A stretch of DNA of 10,188 nt from Lachnospiraceae bacterium. Its GTDB lineage: Bacteria > Bacillota > Clostridia > Lachnospirales > Lachnospiraceae. Shown one piece after another: positions 1 through 6,839 of this stretch. Every line of letters begins with the position of its first letter. The first letter of the stretch is position 1. The position numbers and the translations under genes are program-made. The stretch spans positions 1 through 10,188 of the forward strand of contig JAAVAF010000127.1 in NCBI GenBank assembly GCA_014804225.1, read 5' to 3'. The notes beneath the pieces are model-generated. The model was given only the letters and a program-made list of their open reading frames with translations. It was not told where the DNA came from and ran no database searches.

Positions 1-192
1 ATTAGCATTCGACATCATCACCATTTTATCTTCAATTCCTGCCTTTATATAAGCTAGACCAAAATCAATTCCGGAAAGTACATTGGATTTACCAAAATTG
101 TTCAATGCTACAAGAGCAGTAATATTATCAAATGTAATTTTCACATTCGATAAATTTTTGAACCCATCAATTAATACAGCCTGTATTTTCAT
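1..192 (-). CDS. AAA/ABC-type ATPase, N-terminal part (runs off left edge)
   Basis: The first 64 codons of a protein that continues beyond base 1. It starts MKIQAVLIDGFKN, the short beta-strand plus 'G-F-K/R-N' opening typical of SMC/RecF/OLD-like and AAA_15/AAA_21 ATPases. Walker A follows at residues 31-37 as NNFGKSN; the usual leading Gly is Ala (A29), a variant I see directly. The ATG at 192 is preceded by AGGAAGGGA at 202-210, about 9 nt away. An ATG at 200 in another frame stops after three codons, so 192 is the start. The gene has its own promoter (226-254) and sits in AT-rich DNA unlike the operon to its right. Such ATPases occur as stand-alone genes or in anti-phage and overcoming-lysogenization modules, but the missing C-terminus means no function can be assigned. 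The ATPase fold call is firm; any defence role is only inference. Confidence 0.8.
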   Translation of the reverse strand, partial: MKIQAVLIDGFKNLSNVKITFDNITALVALNNFGKSNVLSGIDFGLAYIKAGIEDKMVMMSNAN

Positions 193-225
193 AACACCAT
201 ATCCCTTCCTCTGCTTTATATCCAT

Positions 226-254
226 ATAATAGCATCCTTTCAAATAATACGCAA
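226..254 (-). promoter_or_regulatory. Sigma-A type promoter of the edge ATPase gene
   Basis: On the minus strand TTGCGT (249-254) and TATTAT (226-231) are separated by exactly 17 bases. This matches four of six and five of six bases of the -35 and -10 consensus. Transcription would begin near 219, giving a leader of about 27 nt that contains the AGGAAGGGA ribosome binding site of the ATPase. The spacing and position make this a credible promoter, although the surrounding DNA is AT-rich and chance matches are easier there. Confidence 0.6.
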
Positions 255-333
255 TATATTTTTACGTTTTATTTTATAATATTCCCATTGTTAACAAATT
301 TATTCTTTTTTGCGCAATATTTTTTACCTTTTT
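250..333. repeat. Imperfect direct repeat CGCAATAT(A)TTTTTAC
   Basis: Two copies, 250-265 and 313-327, share CGCAATAT followed by TTTTTAC; the first carries one extra A between the halves. Both are followed by another T run. They are 63 bp apart. The first copy covers the -35 box of the ATPase promoter, so it could be an operator-like site, but the T-rich context makes partial coincidence possible. Confidence 0.35.
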
Positions 334-456
334 ATGTTGTTAAAAAAGTCACAGCTATGTCTATAAACTCAATGAAACACAACCCCAGTCTAAATTGTCA
401 TATCCAAGCTCTATTATCAATTTTTTAAATCTTGGTGCAATTAATAGTATAATTCC

Positions 457-493
457 AAAAGGTCAAGCCATTTCTAAATGACTCGACCTTTTT
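457..493 (-). terminator. Long hairpin, probable terminator after the MATE gene
   Basis: AAAAGGTC (457-464) pairs with GACCTTTT (485-492). The helix continues inward with AG/CT and CATTT/AAATG, interrupted by two single mismatches, and closes on a very short loop near 474-475. Read on the minus strand, the hairpin ends in four Us that belong to the stem. Read on the plus strand it is followed by five Us. It lies 54 bp past the MATE stop codon and is the only strong hairpin there, so it most likely ends the prpC-to-MATE transcript and may work in both directions. Confidence 0.55.
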
Positions 494-546
494 CTTAATT
501 TGTATTAAGGCTCAGCCTACGATTCCTAGTTTTTTTCTATATTTCC

Positions 547-1947
547 TTATATATCCTCAATATATTCTTCTTTCTTCTCCGCATTTTTAAAAATCAAGGA
601 AAGCTCTATCACCGCCGCCACCGCAAGCACAAACTCCGCGCTAAACTGCGCATATGCAAGTCCATAGAGCGGAAACAGGTGATTTAACAGAAACAGTGCC
701 GGTATTTCCAACACAATTTTTCTCATAATCGCAAATGCAAGCGCTTTCTTTCCATAGCCAAGTGCCTGAAAAACGCCGACCGCCAAAAAATCCATACACA
801 AAAACGGCAGTCCAAGGCAGAAACCACGCAAAAATTTCACACCATACCCTATGATAGACGCATTATCCATAAAGAACCGCACAACGCTGTCTGCGCCCAC
901 AAAGAAAAGCAGCGCTGCCGCCGTAATAAATCCGACGCTGATGCCGCCAGCAAAAACAATACCAGACTTCATACGCTTACGGTTTCCGCTGGCATAGTTA
1001 TAGCTTACCAAAGGCATAATTCCCTGTGAAATTCCCATACAGACATACATTGGAACCATGTATATTTTCTGTGTAATCCCTATCGCCGCAACCGCATCCG
1101 CACCAAATGCCGATGTAAAATTATTTAAAATCGTCATACCAGTCACATTCAGCAGATTTTGTATGGAAGCCGGTATTCCAACGCCAAACACGCCAAGCAC
1201 AATATTTTTCCGCAGACAAAACTGGGAGGGTTTGATGCAAACACACGTACTATTTCTTTTAACATATAGCAGCACAAAGAAGTACATACACGCCACACAA
1301 TTCGAGAGAAACGTAGCAAGTCCTGCGCCTGCTGCCCCCATATTCAATCCCCACGGAAGAATAAAAATCGGATCCAACACAATGTTTAACAAACAACCGC
1401 TCATTGTTCCGATACTTGCATGAAGAGATGCACCCTCAGAACGTACCAGATATGCCATAACCACGTTTAAGATTGCGGGCACTGCGCCACAGGTAACTGT
1501 CCACCTCATATAAGCCGCCGTTGCCTCTAGTGTCACCTCATCAGCTCCAAGAAGCGCTAAAAGCGGCGATTTTCCAATCGTGCAAATCAACGAAAAAATA
1601 ATCCCGCAGATAAGTGCACAATAAAATCCAAACGCAGAACTTTTATGAACCGTATCATAATCTTTTCGTCCAAGCGCTCTGCTCATCATACTTGAACTGC
1701 CTACGCCGAACAAATTATTGACTGCATTAAAGGCGAGGAGTACTGGTCCCGCAAGCGTCACTGCCGCATTCTGCACAGGATCATTTAACATTCCCACAAA
1801 ATACGTATCCGCCAAATTATAAAGCACCATTACAAGAGAGCTGATAATCGTCGGTACACACAGCGTCACAACTGCCTTTGGGATTGGCACATATTCAAAT
1901 AAAGCAGTTCTCTTGTCCGTTTTTGTATTCACACTACCATGCTCCAT
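547..1947 (-). CDS. MATE-family multidrug/toxin efflux transporter
   Basis: A 466-residue inner-membrane protein that should export cationic or aromatic compounds by Na+ or H+ antiport. Its length and the two related six-helix halves fit the MATE family (PF01554 twice). Family signatures visible are NLADTYFVG (44-52), GVGSSSMMSRALGRKD (81-96), LVRSEGASLHA (167-177) with NIVLDPIFI (188-196), MGAAGAGLAT (203-212), and in the second half GISQGIMPLVSYNYASGNRKRMK (305-327, split at the helix end). The C-terminus is charged and cytosolic. The ATG at 1947 lies 15 nt after the rpe stop with only a weak ribosome binding site. A GTG five codons later (1932) has GGAG about 9 nt upstream and could be the real start. 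Tight spacing suggests cotranscription with rpe. The substrate cannot be told; MepA/DinF-like clostridial MATEs are the closest kind by motif. Confidence 0.93.
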   Translation of the reverse strand: MEHGSVNTKTDKRTALFEYVPIPKAVVTLCVPTIISSLVMVLYNLADTYFVGMLNDPVQNAAVTLAGPVLLAFNAVNNLFGVGSSSMMSRALGRKDYDTVHKSSAFGFYCALICGIIFSLICTIGKSPLLALLGADEVTLEATAAYMRWTVTCGAVPAILNVVMAYLVRSEGASLHASIGTMSGCLLNIVLDPIFILPWGLNMGAAGAGLATFLSNCVACMYFFVLLYVKRNSTCVCIKPSQFCLRKNIVLGVFGVGIPASIQNLLNVTGMTILNNFTSAFGADAVAAIGITQKIYMVPMYVCMGISQGIMPLVSYNYASGNRKRMKSGIVFAGGISVGFITAAALLFFVGADSVVRFFMDNASIIGYGVKFLRGFCLGLPFLCMDFLAVGVFQALGYGKKALAFAIMRKIVLEIPALFLLNHLFPLYGLAYAQFSAEFVLAVAAVIELSLIFKNAEKKEEYIEDI

Positions 1948-1962
1948 TTCGCATCTCTGAAC

Positions 1963-2622
1963 CTACTTTTTCTCATTCATAATGTTATAAAAATCATCAA
2001 TATTCTGTTGAATATCTCCCTTAAATATCGCAGAACCAGTCACAATGATATTCGCGCCGGCATCAAGATTTTCTTTAAGATTTCCAAGACGCACACCGCC
2101 GTCAATTTCCACATCTACCGGAAGCCCTCTCTTGCTAATCTCACTGCGGACACCCTTTATTTTATCAAGGCACGAACGAATATAGCTCTGCCCACCAAAT
2201 CCCGGACGCACGGTCATGACAAGCACCATATCCACTTCCTCCAGATATGGAAATGCCTGTTCAACAGGTGTTTCAGGGTTAATTGCAATACCGCACTTTC
2301 CGCCCAAGCTTTTAATGTGCGCAAGGGTTTCATGAACACAATCGCACGCCTCCACATGAATCGTGATACCGTCTGCTCCCAGCCGCATAAACTCATCTAC
2401 ATAACGCTCAGGACTTTGAACCATCATATGTACATCAAGAAAACGCTTTGTACGCGTTCTCACACACTCAAGTACGGGCATTCCAAAAGAAATCGACGGC
2501 ACAAACATACCATCCATGACATCCACATGAATGTAAGGCACCTCCGACTGCTCAATAATATCTAGCTGAGAGCCAAGTTCACAAAAATCTGCTGCCAGTA
2601 TTGAGGGCGCTAAATAGTTCAT
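1963..2622 (-). CDS. rpe: Ribulose-phosphate 3-epimerase
   Basis: Interconverts D-ribulose 5-phosphate and D-xylulose 5-phosphate in the cytosolic pentose phosphate pathway. The 219-residue TIM barrel is full length and all signatures are present: APSILAADF (5-13), HVDVMDG (32-38), DVHMMV (63-68), PGFGGQ (140-145), EIDGGV (172-177) and GSAIFK (196-201). The metal and catalytic residues expected for the family are His32, Asp34, His65 and Asp174, with Ser7 in the substrate pocket. The ATG overlaps the rsgA stop as ATGA (4 nt). A perfect AGGAGG six bases upstream is encoded in the last rsgA codons, so translation is probably coupled. The rsgA-rpe pair is a standard Firmicutes arrangement. Confidence 0.98.
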   Translation of the reverse strand: MNYLAPSILAADFCELGSQLDIIEQSEVPYIHVDVMDGMFVPSISFGMPVLECVRTRTKRFLDVHMMVQSPERYVDEFMRLGADGITIHVEACDCVHETLAHIKSLGGKCGIAINPETPVEQAFPYLEEVDMVLVMTVRPGFGGQSYIRSCLDKIKGVRSEISKRGLPVDVEIDGGVRLGNLKENLDAGANIIVTGSAIFKGDIQQNIDDFYNIMNEKK

Positions 2623-3524
2623 TGATACCTCCTGTTCTCACTCTTTTTCAGTGTTTCTTTACTCCTAAGTTCTTCATAAAACATTACATAATTATCATAT
2701 CTGACCTTACTAATGTGTTTCTCCTCCAATGCATCTTTTACTCCGCAATCGGGCTCGTGCATATGCGTACAGGTGAGAAACCTGCATTTTCCCTCATAAG
2801 GAGCAAACTCCGGATAAAAACTTTTGAGTTCCTCCTTTCCAATGTCAAAGAGAGAAAGGGAACTAAATCCCGGTGTATCCATAATGTAGGTGTCATCCGA
2901 TACCGCAATCAGCTCCGAATGTCTTGTCGTATGCCTGCCGCGCGCAATCTTTTCACTGATTTCGCCTGTTTCCATTTGTGTTTCCTGTTGTAGACAGTTT
3001 ACAATAGAGGACTTCCCCACACCGCTTGGTCCCGCCACTGCAGTTGTTTTGGAAGCGAGTACCTCTCTTATCGCATCAATACCCTCTTTTTTCAGTGCAC
3101 TCACAAATAAAAGCCTACAGCCGCTGCCCGCATAAATTTCCCGAATACGTTCCTGCTGCGACTCGTCTGCAATATCGCTTTTATTAAAACAAATGACACA
3201 ATCCAAGCCCTGTCTTTGCATCATAATCAGAAACCGATCCAACAAATGATAATTTGGCTCGGGTTTTGCCATCGCAAAGATTAACAACGCTTGATCAATA
3301 TTTGCCACTGCGGGTCTAATCAGCATACTTTTTCGCGGAAATATTTTCATGATATTTCCTTCACAATCTTTTACATCTGTGATTTCCATCTCCACATCAT
3401 CGCCGACAAGCGGCTTGATGTTTTCCTTTCGGAAAATCCCCTTTGCTTTGCACGCATACACGCCTTCTGCGGGCACGTCAACATAGTAAAAACCCGCTAT
3501 TCCTTTAATGATTTTCCCCTTCAT
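2619..3524 (-). CDS. rsgA: Ribosome small-subunit-dependent GTPase (YloQ/CpgA)
   Basis: A 301-residue circularly permuted GTPase that acts late in 30S ribosome assembly. Residues 1-65 form the OB-fold. The G motifs then appear in permuted order: NKSD (G4, 114-117), SAL (G5, 142-144), GPSGVGKSS (G1/P-loop, 165-173), GRHTTRH (G2 region, 196-202) and DTPGF (G3, 216-220). The C-terminal zinc knuckle is Cys247, Cys252, His254 and Cys260. The ATG at 3524 lies 15 nt after the prkC stop, with a weak GGGA about 7 nt upstream, so it probably depends on readthrough from prkC. In Bacillus the orthologue CpgA is a PrkC substrate, which agrees with its position beside the kinase. Thr160/Thr161, just before the P-loop, are candidate targets by inference only. 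Confidence 0.98.
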   Translation of the reverse strand: MKGKIIKGIAGFYYVDVPAEGVYACKAKGIFRKENIKPLVGDDVEMEITDVKDCEGNIMKIFPRKSMLIRPAVANIDQALLIFAMAKPEPNYHLLDRFLIMMQRQGLDCVICFNKSDIADESQQERIREIYAGSGCRLLFVSALKKEGIDAIREVLASKTTAVAGPSGVGKSSIVNCLQQETQMETGEISEKIARGRHTTRHSELIAVSDDTYIMDTPGFSSLSLFDIGKEELKSFYPEFAPYEGKCRFLTCTHMHEPDCGVKDALEEKHISKVRYDNYVMFYEELRSKETLKKSENRRYQ

Positions 3525-3539
3525 TGATTTTTCCCGAAT

Positions 3540-5996
3540 TTAATTCTGCGTAAACTGTACATTTTGGTGAATCTGTGCCACATCGACACCCATCTGCGTC
3601 GTTTCCTTTCCTTCCGCGTCTAAAACAACTTCCTGAACCTGTTTTAAATAGGAAATCGTAACAATCCCGTATGCCGTAGGGCTTTCAAAATCATTTAAAT
3701 TGATCGCCACGGGAAATGAGGTCACATTTTGTGAATACCAAAGCTGCGTACTTCCATCAGCAGTCGTTAAAATTACTTCCGCATTTCCGCCCATATAATC
3801 GGCAGGTGCCTGTATCATAAGACTGCAATTATAAGTCACCTTTTCGCTTCCAATGCTTACTTTTAAGTCAACAACCGTTCCCTCTTTGACCGTTGTGCCT
3901 TCCGCGTAGCTCTGATAGCATATCTGCCCCTCGGGAAACTCTGCGCTGTATGCCTCGTCAATATTGCCAATTACAAGTCCTGCCGCCTCCAGATTGCTCG
4001 TTGCCGCATCACTTGAAAATCCGGTCACCTTTGGCATAATTACATCTTTATCGGAGCCGCCTGCGCTGATTACAATTGTAACCTCCGAACCAATCGGTGC
4101 CATACTGTTTGCTTCAGGACTCTGCGAAATAATGGTTCCTTTTGCATATTCTGCGGAATTTTCCTCACGCTTTACTACTTTAAAGCCCTGATTCGTCAAC
4201 GCCGCAGTTCCTTCCGCCTCGCTCATTCCCTCGACACCCTGCACCTTCACTCCATCCGCTCCCGCGCTCACGGTAAGTACAATCGTCGTATTCATCAGTA
4301 TCTTATCATTTGCAAGCACAGTCTGACCGTCCTCTAACGCTGCCGATATGACGATATTTTTTTCATACTGCGTCGATTCCACATAGACCGGCTTACAGCC
4401 TAATCCCGCATCGTTTACAGCTTTTTTCACTTCCTCCACATTATGTCCCACAAACTCAGGCATTACTGCACGCTCGCTGTCTTGCGTGTTGTCTGCGTGA
4501 GTGCCTGACATGGAATTAATCTCATCAAAGATACCTGTCGCCTGTCCCGCAAAATATAGCAGAATGCAGCCTACAATAATTGCACCAAGGACTGTGAGTA
4601 CTGTCGTAAAGCCCTCTGCTTTTGGATTATAATCATACTCATCTTTGCCGTTTAAATATGCTCTATCTTCTTCATAGTCGTTTTTACGCAGGTTTTGTCT
4701 TGTGACAATTTCCTGTGTATATCCGGTTTTCTCATAATAGTCATCATACTTTTGTCTGTTCTTTTTCGAACTGTTTTTTCCAGATGATGCACCTTTGTTG
4801 GAAGCATTTTTTCCGGACTTGCTTTGATTGCTTCTGCCGCCGGTATTTTTATTAGGCGCTTTCTTAACGGGAGCTTTTTGCCCGGAAGCACCCGCGCTGC
4901 TTTTCCCAACCTGTCTTTTTGCAGATGACGTTCTTACCGCCTGCGGTTCGTCGTATTCGTCGCGATACGGATCATCAACCGTGTGCATATTCATGGGAGG
5001 CGAAACGGGTCTTTTTTGCGGAGCTATTTTATTTGGAATCATCTCCAAATCTGACTCCTGCGCATATTCTTCCCGTCTTGGTTGTCTTGTCGGCTCATTG
5101 CTTGCACTCGCGCCTCCCGGAATGATTCTTGTCTTTCCAATCTCCTCTTGTACATCGGGCTGCGCTATCACATCATCAGGATTGATAAGTGAATGTTTTA
5201 AGTCTTTTATGATGTCCGCCATACATTGATAACGTCTGTCGGGGCTTTTCTGTGTGCATTTTTTAACAATATTTTCCACACTAATTGGAATATCCGGCAC
5301 AAATTCCCTGATATCGGGCATCTCGTCCTGAATGTGCTTGATTGCAATCGATACGGTCGTGTCGCCGTTAAACGGAACACGCCCCGCAAGCATCTCAAAC
5401 ATGGTAATGCCAAGCGAATAGATATCGCTTTTTTCATCCGAAAAACCGCCACGCGCCTGTTCCGGCGACGTGTAATGCACGGAGCCCATAACATTGGAGG
5501 TAATTGTATTGCTCGATGCAGCCTTCGCAATTCCGAAGTCTGTCACCTTTACCTTCCCCTCTTTTGATATAATAATGTTCTGCGGCTTGATATCCCGATG
5601 AATAATATGATTGTTGTGCGCCGCTTCCATTCCCATTGACACCTGAATTGCAATACTGATTGCCTCTTTGGTGCTGAGTCTCGATTTCTTTTCTATGTAT
5701 TTTTTTAAGGTAATCCCCTCGACAAGCTCCATTACAATATAATGAATCCCGTCCTCCTCACCCACATCATAGACATTTACAATGTTTGGGTGCATAAGTC
5801 CTGCTGCCGCCTGTGCTTCCACGCGAAATTTGGACACAAAATTCCTGTTCTCCGAAAACTCCTGTTTTAACACCTTAATTGCCACAAAGCGGTTGAGTTT
5901 TTGATCTTTTGCTTTATATACATCTGACATTCCACCGGTGCCAATCTTTTCAAGCACCTCGTATCTGTCGCCGATTATTGTTCCTGACTTAATCAT
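3540..5996 (-). CDS. prkC: PASTA-domain Ser/Thr protein kinase
   Basis: Membrane kinase of 818 residues that senses muropeptides or lipid II and phosphorylates cell-wall, translation and metabolic proteins. The Hanks-type kinase domain comes first: glycine loop GTGGMSDVY (19-27), VAIK lysine 41, alpha-C Glu60, HRDIKPQN (133-140), DFG (153-155), an activation loop with several Thr/Ser, and SPE (177-179). Then follow a KTRIIPGG element (about 288-295), a Lys/Ser/Gly/Asn-rich linker (about 355-415), a Tyr/Asp-rich juxtamembrane stretch, one transmembrane helix (about 463-482), three PASTA repeats (about 509-579, 580-647, 648-717) and a roughly 100-residue outer tail. I chose the ATG at 5996: GGAGG lies 5 nt upstream and it overlaps the prpC stop by 8 nt. 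The open frame extends to a TTG at 6020, without a comparable site. Confidence 0.97.
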   Translation of the reverse strand: MIKSGTIIGDRYEVLEKIGTGGMSDVYKAKDQKLNRFVAIKVLKQEFSENRNFVSKFRVEAQAAAGLMHPNIVNVYDVGEEDGIHYIVMELVEGITLKKYIEKKSRLSTKEAISIAIQVSMGMEAAHNNHIIHRDIKPQNIIISKEGKVKVTDFGIAKAASSNTITSNVMGSVHYTSPEQARGGFSDEKSDIYSLGITMFEMLAGRVPFNGDTTVSIAIKHIQDEMPDIREFVPDIPISVENIVKKCTQKSPDRRYQCMADIIKDLKHSLINPDDVIAQPDVQEEIGKTRIIPGGASASNEPTRQPRREEYAQESDLEMIPNKIAPQKRPVSPPMNMHTVDDPYRDEYDEPQAVRTSSAKRQVGKSSAGASGQKAPVKKAPNKNTGGRSNQSKSGKNASNKGASSGKNSSKKNRQKYDDYYEKTGYTQEIVTRQNLRKNDYEEDRAYLNGKDEYDYNPKAEGFTTVLTVLGAIIVGCILLYFAGQATGIFDEINSMSGTHADNTQDSERAVMPEFVGHNVEEVKKAVNDAGLGCKPVYVESTQYEKNIVISAALEDGQTVLANDKILMNTTIVLTVSAGADGVKVQGVEGMSEAEGTAALTNQGFKVVKREENSAEYAKGTIISQSPEANSMAPIGSEVTIVISAGGSDKDVIMPKVTGFSSDAATSNLEAAGLVIGNIDEAYSAEFPEGQICYQSYAEGTTVKEGTVVDLKVSIGSEKVTYNCSLMIQAPADYMGGNAEVILTTADGSTQLWYSQNVTSFPVAINLNDFESPTAYGIVTISYLKQVQEVVLDAEGKETTQMGVDVAQIHQNVQFTQN

Positions 5997-6735
5997 CCTG
6001 ACCTCCAAACGGTTCCACAAGAACCACCGCTATATTATCGCGTCCACCGTTTGCGTTCGCCGCATCAATCAGACGTCTTCCCGCCTCTTCGATATCGGCG
6101 CTTTCACGGATAATCCTGTGTATCTCTTTGTCCTTTAACATATTTGTGAGTCCGTCTGTGCATAACAGCAGCATTTCTTTCTCGCTGATCGTAATATCAA
6201 AAAAGTCCACTAGCACATATTCCTTTACACCCACTGCCCTTGTTATAATATTCTTATCGGGGTGAAGGCGTGCCGCTTCCCTGTCAATTCCACCCATATC
6301 GACCATTTCCTCCACAAGAGAATGGTCTTTTGTAATCTGCGTAATAAAATCGTTAATAATATACATACGGCTGTCACCTACATTGGCGACAAGCACGTGA
6401 TTTTCCTCTACATCTACCGTTACTGCTACAAGTGTCGTCCCCATACCCTTAAGGCGCTCATTCGATTTAGCCATTTGATTGATATGCGTGTTGGCATCGT
6501 CAATTGCCTTTTGCAGAATATTCTCAGAATCCGTTTCCTGTGTGTAACCTTCAATCACTTCCACAACCTTCTCAACGGCGTGCTTAGATGCATAATCGCC
6601 TGCGTTGTGACCTCCCATTCCGTCAGCCACCATAAAAAGGTTGGGCAGATTTCCAACCGGCTTTTCTGATGTATAAATATAATCTTCGTTAATTTCCCGT
6701 CTTTTTCCTACATCAGTAATCGAAAATAGTTTCAC
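5989..6735 (-). CDS. prpC: PP2C-family Ser/Thr phosphatase, partner of PrkC
   Basis: Metal-dependent cytosolic phosphatase that reverses PrkC phosphorylation. The 248 residues carry every PPM/PP2C metal and core motif: NED (16-18), DGMGGH (38-43), GMGTTL (97-102), GDSR (120-123), DHS (137-139), CTDGLTN (192-198) and GGRDN (230-234). Asp18, Asp38, Asp194 and Asp233 are the expected metal ligands. I place the start at the GTG at 6735 because AGGAGG lies 6 nt upstream and the protein then begins VKLFSITDVG, as in relatives. An in-frame ATG at 6783 would add 16 residues but has its AAGGA only 2 nt away, and the AGGAGG would fall inside the gene. It is the first gene after a terminator and promoter, and overlaps prkC by 8 nt, so the antagonistic pair should be made together. 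Confidence 0.97.
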   Translation of the reverse strand: MKLFSITDVGKRREINEDYIYTSEKPVGNLPNLFMVADGMGGHNAGDYASKHAVEKVVEVIEGYTQETDSENILQKAIDDANTHINQMAKSNERLKGMGTTLVAVTVDVEENHVLVANVGDSRMYIINDFITQITKDHSLVEEMVDMGGIDREAARLHPDKNIITRAVGVKEYVLVDFFDITISEKEMLLLCTDGLTNMLKDKEIHRIIRESADIEEAGRRLIDAANANGGRDNIAVVLVEPFGGQDD

Positions 6736-6793
6736 TTTTAACCTCCTGTCAGCATGGTAAAATCGATAGACATAGTACTCCATAATCCTTACT

Positions 6794-6822
6794 ATGTTAG
6801 CACAGACGAATCAAAAAAGCAA
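6794..6822 (-). promoter_or_regulatory. Extended -10 promoter for the prpC-prkC-rsgA-rpe unit
   Basis: On the minus strand TTGCTT (6817-6822) and TAACAT (6794-6799) are 17 bases apart. The -10 hexamer is preceded by TG plus one base (6800-6802), the extended -10 signature. Transcription would begin near 6787 and give a leader of about 50 nt to the GTG at 6735. The -35 hexamer is part of the 3' arm of the rlmN terminator hairpin, so the two signals share bases. The element is inferred from sequence and spacing only. Confidence 0.55.
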
Positions 6823-6839
6823 GATATTATGTCTTGCTT
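6813..6839 (-). terminator. Factor-independent terminator after rlmN
   Basis: On the minus strand AAGCAAGA (6832-6839) and TCTTGCTT (6817-6824) form a perfect 8-bp stem with a 7-base loop. The T run is six long (6813-6818), its first two bases shared with the stem. The stem begins inside the TAA stop of rlmN (6838-6840), so termination starts with no spacer. It should end or attenuate the fmt-to-rlmN transcript before prpC. Confidence 0.8.

Larger units (their letters stand above)
193..546. other. AT-rich intergenic region between the MATE gene and the ATPase gene
   Basis: This 354-bp stretch has no convincing gene. It contains the MATE-side hairpin at 457-492, the ATPase promoter at 226-254, and an imperfect direct repeat (250-265 and 313-327) whose first copy overlaps the -35 box. 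On the minus strand a short open stretch ending at a TAG (361-363) reads LIIELGYDNLDWGCVSLSL. It has no ATG and no ribosome binding site, only a TTG at 420, so it is at best a gene remnant. GC content falls to about 18% in the 241-300 line, far below the neighbouring operon. Confidence 0.7.

Noticed and set aside
498..520. Small hairpin AGGC-TCA-GCCT after the MATE gene
   Set aside because: Only a 4-bp stem with no T run; the longer hairpin at 457-492 explains termination better.
1939..2565. Plus-strand open frame of 208 codons opposite rpe
   Set aside because: It lies wholly antisense to the strongly supported rpe, has a His/Lys/Thr/Arg-rich composition with no domain, and no ribosome binding site was evident. 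It is a shadow frame.
4000..4560. PASTA repeats considered as a DNA-level tandem repeat
   Set aside because: The three units are related at protein level only; I see no near-identical DNA repetition, so it is domain repetition rather than a recent duplication.
4828..5229. Plus-strand open frame of 133 codons opposite the prkC linker
   Set aside because: The low-complexity Lys/Ser/Gly linker of prkC leaves the opposite strand open by composition. The translation is Leu/Ala/Ser/Cys-rich with no recognisable motif.
5997..6020. Eight-codon N-terminal extension of PrkC from a TTG
   Set aside because: The ATG at 5996 has GGAGG at proper spacing and the usual PrkC N-terminus; the extension has a poor start codon and lies deeper inside prpC.
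6262..6669. Plus-strand open frames opposite prpC and rsmB (for example 6262-6669 and 8050-8415)
   Set aside because: All are antisense to genes with intact catalytic motifs, with no motif of their own and no promoter seen.
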